Assembly: GCA_002435875.1 (NCBI GenBank)
Contig: DIVN01000139.1
Span: 1-6,904, forward strand
Origin: Anaerolineales bacterium UBA6131
GTDB taxonomy: Bacteria; Chloroflexota; Anaerolineae; UBA2200
Length of the DNA: 6,904 bases
Direction: 5' to 3'
Below are positions 5,553 to 6,904 of this stretch, piece by piece. Numbering within the stretch: the first letter of the stretch is position 1; every line of letters begins with the position of its first letter. The translations under genes were made by a program, and so were the position numbers. The notes under the pieces were generated by a model. That model did no database searches, was not told the origin of the DNA, and saw nothing but the letters and a program-made list of their open reading frames with translations.

Positions 5553-6758
5553 ATGATCGCCGAAGTCGTCAGTATTGGCACGGAGCTTCTCCTGGGCGAG
5601 ATCGTCGATACCAATGCGGCGCATATCTCTCGTCGCCTTGCTGAGATAGGTGTGGACCACTTGCATAGCGCCACGGTTGGTGACAACCAGGGACGCATCG
5701 TGGCAGTGCTGCAGATGGCGCTGCAGCGTGCTGATGTGGTCATTACCACTGGGGGGTTGGGCCCCACCGTGGATGACCTGACGCGTCAGGCCGTGGCCCA
5801 GGTTGCCGGTCGTCAGCTTGTCTCCCCGCCGGGCCTGCTGGACAAGATTGAGGCCTACTTTCTCCGGCGCGGCTTTACCATGACCGACAACAATCGTCAG
5901 CAGGCGTTCGTTCCGGAAGGGTCGATTGTCATCGAGAACCCTGTTGGCACGGCTCCCGCCTTTGTCACCGAGATCGGCAGCCATGCGGTCATCTGTCTGC
6001 CAGGCGTGCCTCGCGAAATGACCTATTTGCTGGACACCCGGGTGCTGCCTTTTCTAACCGAGCGCATGGGCCAGCCGGCAGTGATTGTGAGCCGCTGGAT
6101 TCACACCGTCGGCATCGGCGAGAGCGTCGTGGACCAGATGATCTCGGATTTTATGCATAGCACGAGCCCTACCGTAGGTACGCGCGCCCACCCGGGGCAG
6201 ACCGACGTATGCATCACATCCAAAGCCTCTACGCGAGATCAGGCACTGCGCGCTCTCGACGTGATGGAGGCAGCGATTCGCGAGCGCCTCGGGCCGGTCG
6301 TCTACGGGGTCGACGGAGATACACTGCCCGATCTGGTTGTGTCACGGCTCATCGAGCACAAGCTTACCCTCGCCGTTGCTAACACCGTGACGGGAGGCAG
6401 CATAGCGGACAGCCTCACGTCAGCCTCTGGCGGCCAGGCCGTGCTGAAATGGGCCGTCGCAGCGGCTGACAGCCAGGCTCTAGCGTTACAGTTGGGCATA
6501 CCTGCGATTGAAGATCTGGAGCTCCGCGTGTCCAGCATCGCTGAGGCCCTTTGCCGCAGCTATGGGGCGGATTTGGGCCTGGCAGTTGTGCAAGAGCCGG
6601 CAGAAGATGCACCCCTACATATTGCGCTCGCCAGTGCTCAGGGCGTTTCGCAGCATTCGTGGCCCTCGCGCGGACGGGCTGACGACGCACAGAAGTGGAC
6701 GTGGAACTATGCGCTGGATGCCGTCCGGCGCCATCTCCTGTCCTGTGGCGCAGTTTGA
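5553..6758 (+). CDS. cinA: CinA-family protein with intact N-terminal domain and degenerate PncC-like C-terminal domain
   Basis: CinA proteins combine a MoaB/MogA-like N-terminal domain (COG1058, ADP-ribose pyrophosphatase activity reported) with a C-terminal NMN deamidase domain (PncC); the name comes from a competence and damage-inducible gene. The N-terminal domain here is well kept: IGTELLLGEIVDTNAAHIS (8-26), TTGGLGPTVDDLTRQAVA (65-82), ENPVGTAPAF (128-137) and CLPGVPREM (148-156). The C-terminal part (about 262-397) aligns in position but is eroded. ANTVTGG (276-282) stands where active members have AESCTGG, KWAVAAADSQAL (299-310) replaces GGVVAYSNEAK, and the GIAGP loop after GADLGLAV (338-345) is gone. 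Pyridine nucleotide deamidation is therefore unlikely. The ATG at 5553 has AAAGAGG eight bases upstream. The frame is open and codon use looks like that of the neighbours, so this is not a fresh pseudogene. No promoter of its own was found; it may be co-transcribed with manC. Confidence 0.92.
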   Translation: MIAEVVSIGTELLLGEIVDTNAAHISRRLAEIGVDHLHSATVGDNQGRIVAVLQMALQRADVVITTGGLGPTVDDLTRQAVAQVAGRQLVSPPGLLDKIEAYFLRRGFTMTDNNRQQAFVPEGSIVIENPVGTAPAFVTEIGSHAVICLPGVPREMTYLLDTRVLPFLTERMGQPAVIVSRWIHTVGIGESVVDQMISDFMHSTSPTVGTRAHPGQTDVCITSKASTRDQALRALDVMEAAIRERLGPVVYGVDGDTLPDLVVSRLIEHKLTLAVANTVTGGSIADSLTSASGGQAVLKWAVAAADSQALALQLGIPAIEDLELRVSSIAEALCRSYGADLGLAVVQEPAEDAPLHIALASAQGVSQHSWPSRGRADDAQKWTWNYALDAVRRHLLSCGAV

Positions 6759-6770
6759 CGCAGATCACGT

Positions 6771-6794
6771 GCGATTGACTGGACGATCGCTTTG
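6771..6794 (+). terminator. Weak terminator-like hairpin after cinA
   Basis: GCGAT (6771-6775) pairs with ATCGC (6786-6790) across a ten-base loop, followed by TTTGCT. It lies 12 bases after the cinA stop and before the tRNA promoter, where a terminator would be expected. The short stem and large loop make it weak. Confidence 0.3.
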
Positions 6795-6817
6795 CTAGAC
6801 GGCCGCGTTGTTCACAG

Positions 6818-6846
6818 TTGACAATCTGCCGAATGGTTACTATACT
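6818..6846 (+). promoter_or_regulatory. Near-consensus sigma70 promoter of the tRNA-Leu gene
   Basis: A perfect TTGACA (6818-6823) and TATACT (6841-6846) are separated by 17 bases. The -10 box ends only ten bases before the first base of the tRNA, so transcription should begin about three to five bases upstream of the mature 5' end. This is the strongest promoter in the window, as fits a stable RNA gene. Confidence 0.88.
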
Positions 6847-6856
6847 GGAATTGTCT

Positions 6857-6904
6857 GCCCGCGTGGTGGAACTGGTATACACAGCAGGTTGAGGGCCTGT
6901 GCCG
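6857..6904 (+). tRNA. trnL: tRNA-Leu (anticodon GAG), 5' part, cut by window end
   Basis: The first 48 or so bases of a class II leucine tRNA are visible. They comprise the acceptor 5' strand GCCCGCG (6857-6863), T8, and a D-arm containing GGTGGAACTGG (from 6865) and ACAC. The anticodon stem is GCAGG/CCTGT (one G-U pair at its base) around the loop TTGAGGG. The anticodon GAG (6891-6893) reads CUC and CUU. The following TGCCG begins the long variable arm typical of tRNA-Leu. The T-arm, acceptor 3' strand and any encoded CCA are beyond the window. The strong promoter just upstream supports the call. Confidence 0.93.

Noticed and set aside
6775..6801. Second tRNA promoter TTGACT ... TAGACG
   Set aside because: The spacer is only 15 bases and the -10 box is weak; the TTGACA/TATACT pair just downstream is far better.
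1..6904. Mobile elements, CRISPR arrays, toxin-antitoxin or defence genes
   Set aside because: Every sizeable stretch is explained by housekeeping genes; no transposase, terminal inverted repeats, spaced repeats or defence domains were seen.

Overview
This window reads as an ordinary, gene-dense chromosomal segment of a fairly GC-rich bacterium. All seven complete or nearly complete protein genes and the one RNA gene are on the + strand. Protein signatures and gene order (ffh, rpsP, khpA, rimM, then dprA, a GDP-mannose pyrophosphorylase gene and cinA) best suit a member of the Chloroflexota (Anaerolineae or Caldilineae-like). That placement is inference from recalled gene order and protein style; no search was run.

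Layout. Positions 2-367 hold the 3' end of an alpha/beta hydrolase gene. A strong sigma70-type promoter (397-425) and a short leader precede ffh (495-1820), the protein subunit of the signal recognition particle. A weak terminator-like hairpin after ffh overlaps a second strong promoter (1851-1879). That promoter drives a structured leader and a tight cluster of ribosome-related genes: rpsP (ribosomal protein S16, TTG start at 1966), khpA (KH-domain RNA chaperone) and rimM (30S maturation factor). Three bases after rimM comes dprA (RecA loader in natural transformation), apparently translationally coupled. The usual next genes of this operon, trmD and rplS, are absent here. A hairpin with a short T-rich tail follows dprA. 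Next are manC (mannose-1-phosphate guanylyltransferase, 4366-5442) and cinA (5553-6758). A third, near-consensus promoter (6818-6846) starts a tRNA-Leu(GAG) gene at 6857 that is cut by the window end.

How the genes fit together. ffh, rpsP, khpA, rimM and the tRNA serve protein export, ribosome assembly and translation. dprA and cinA are both linked with competence in other bacteria. manC supplies GDP-mannose for surface glycans or protein glycosylation and has no obvious link to its neighbours.

I see no mobile element, CRISPR array, toxin-antitoxin pair, defence island or clearly new system. The observation most worth a second look is the C-terminal half of CinA. It keeps the position and part of the fold pattern of the NMN deamidase (PncC) domain but has lost its hallmark motifs, including the serine of ESCTGG, while the N-terminal domain is intact. 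Secondary points are the rimM-dprA junction without trmD/rplS, possible RNA switches in the ffh and rpsP leaders, and a tRNA promoter so close that the precursor leader would be only a few bases long.
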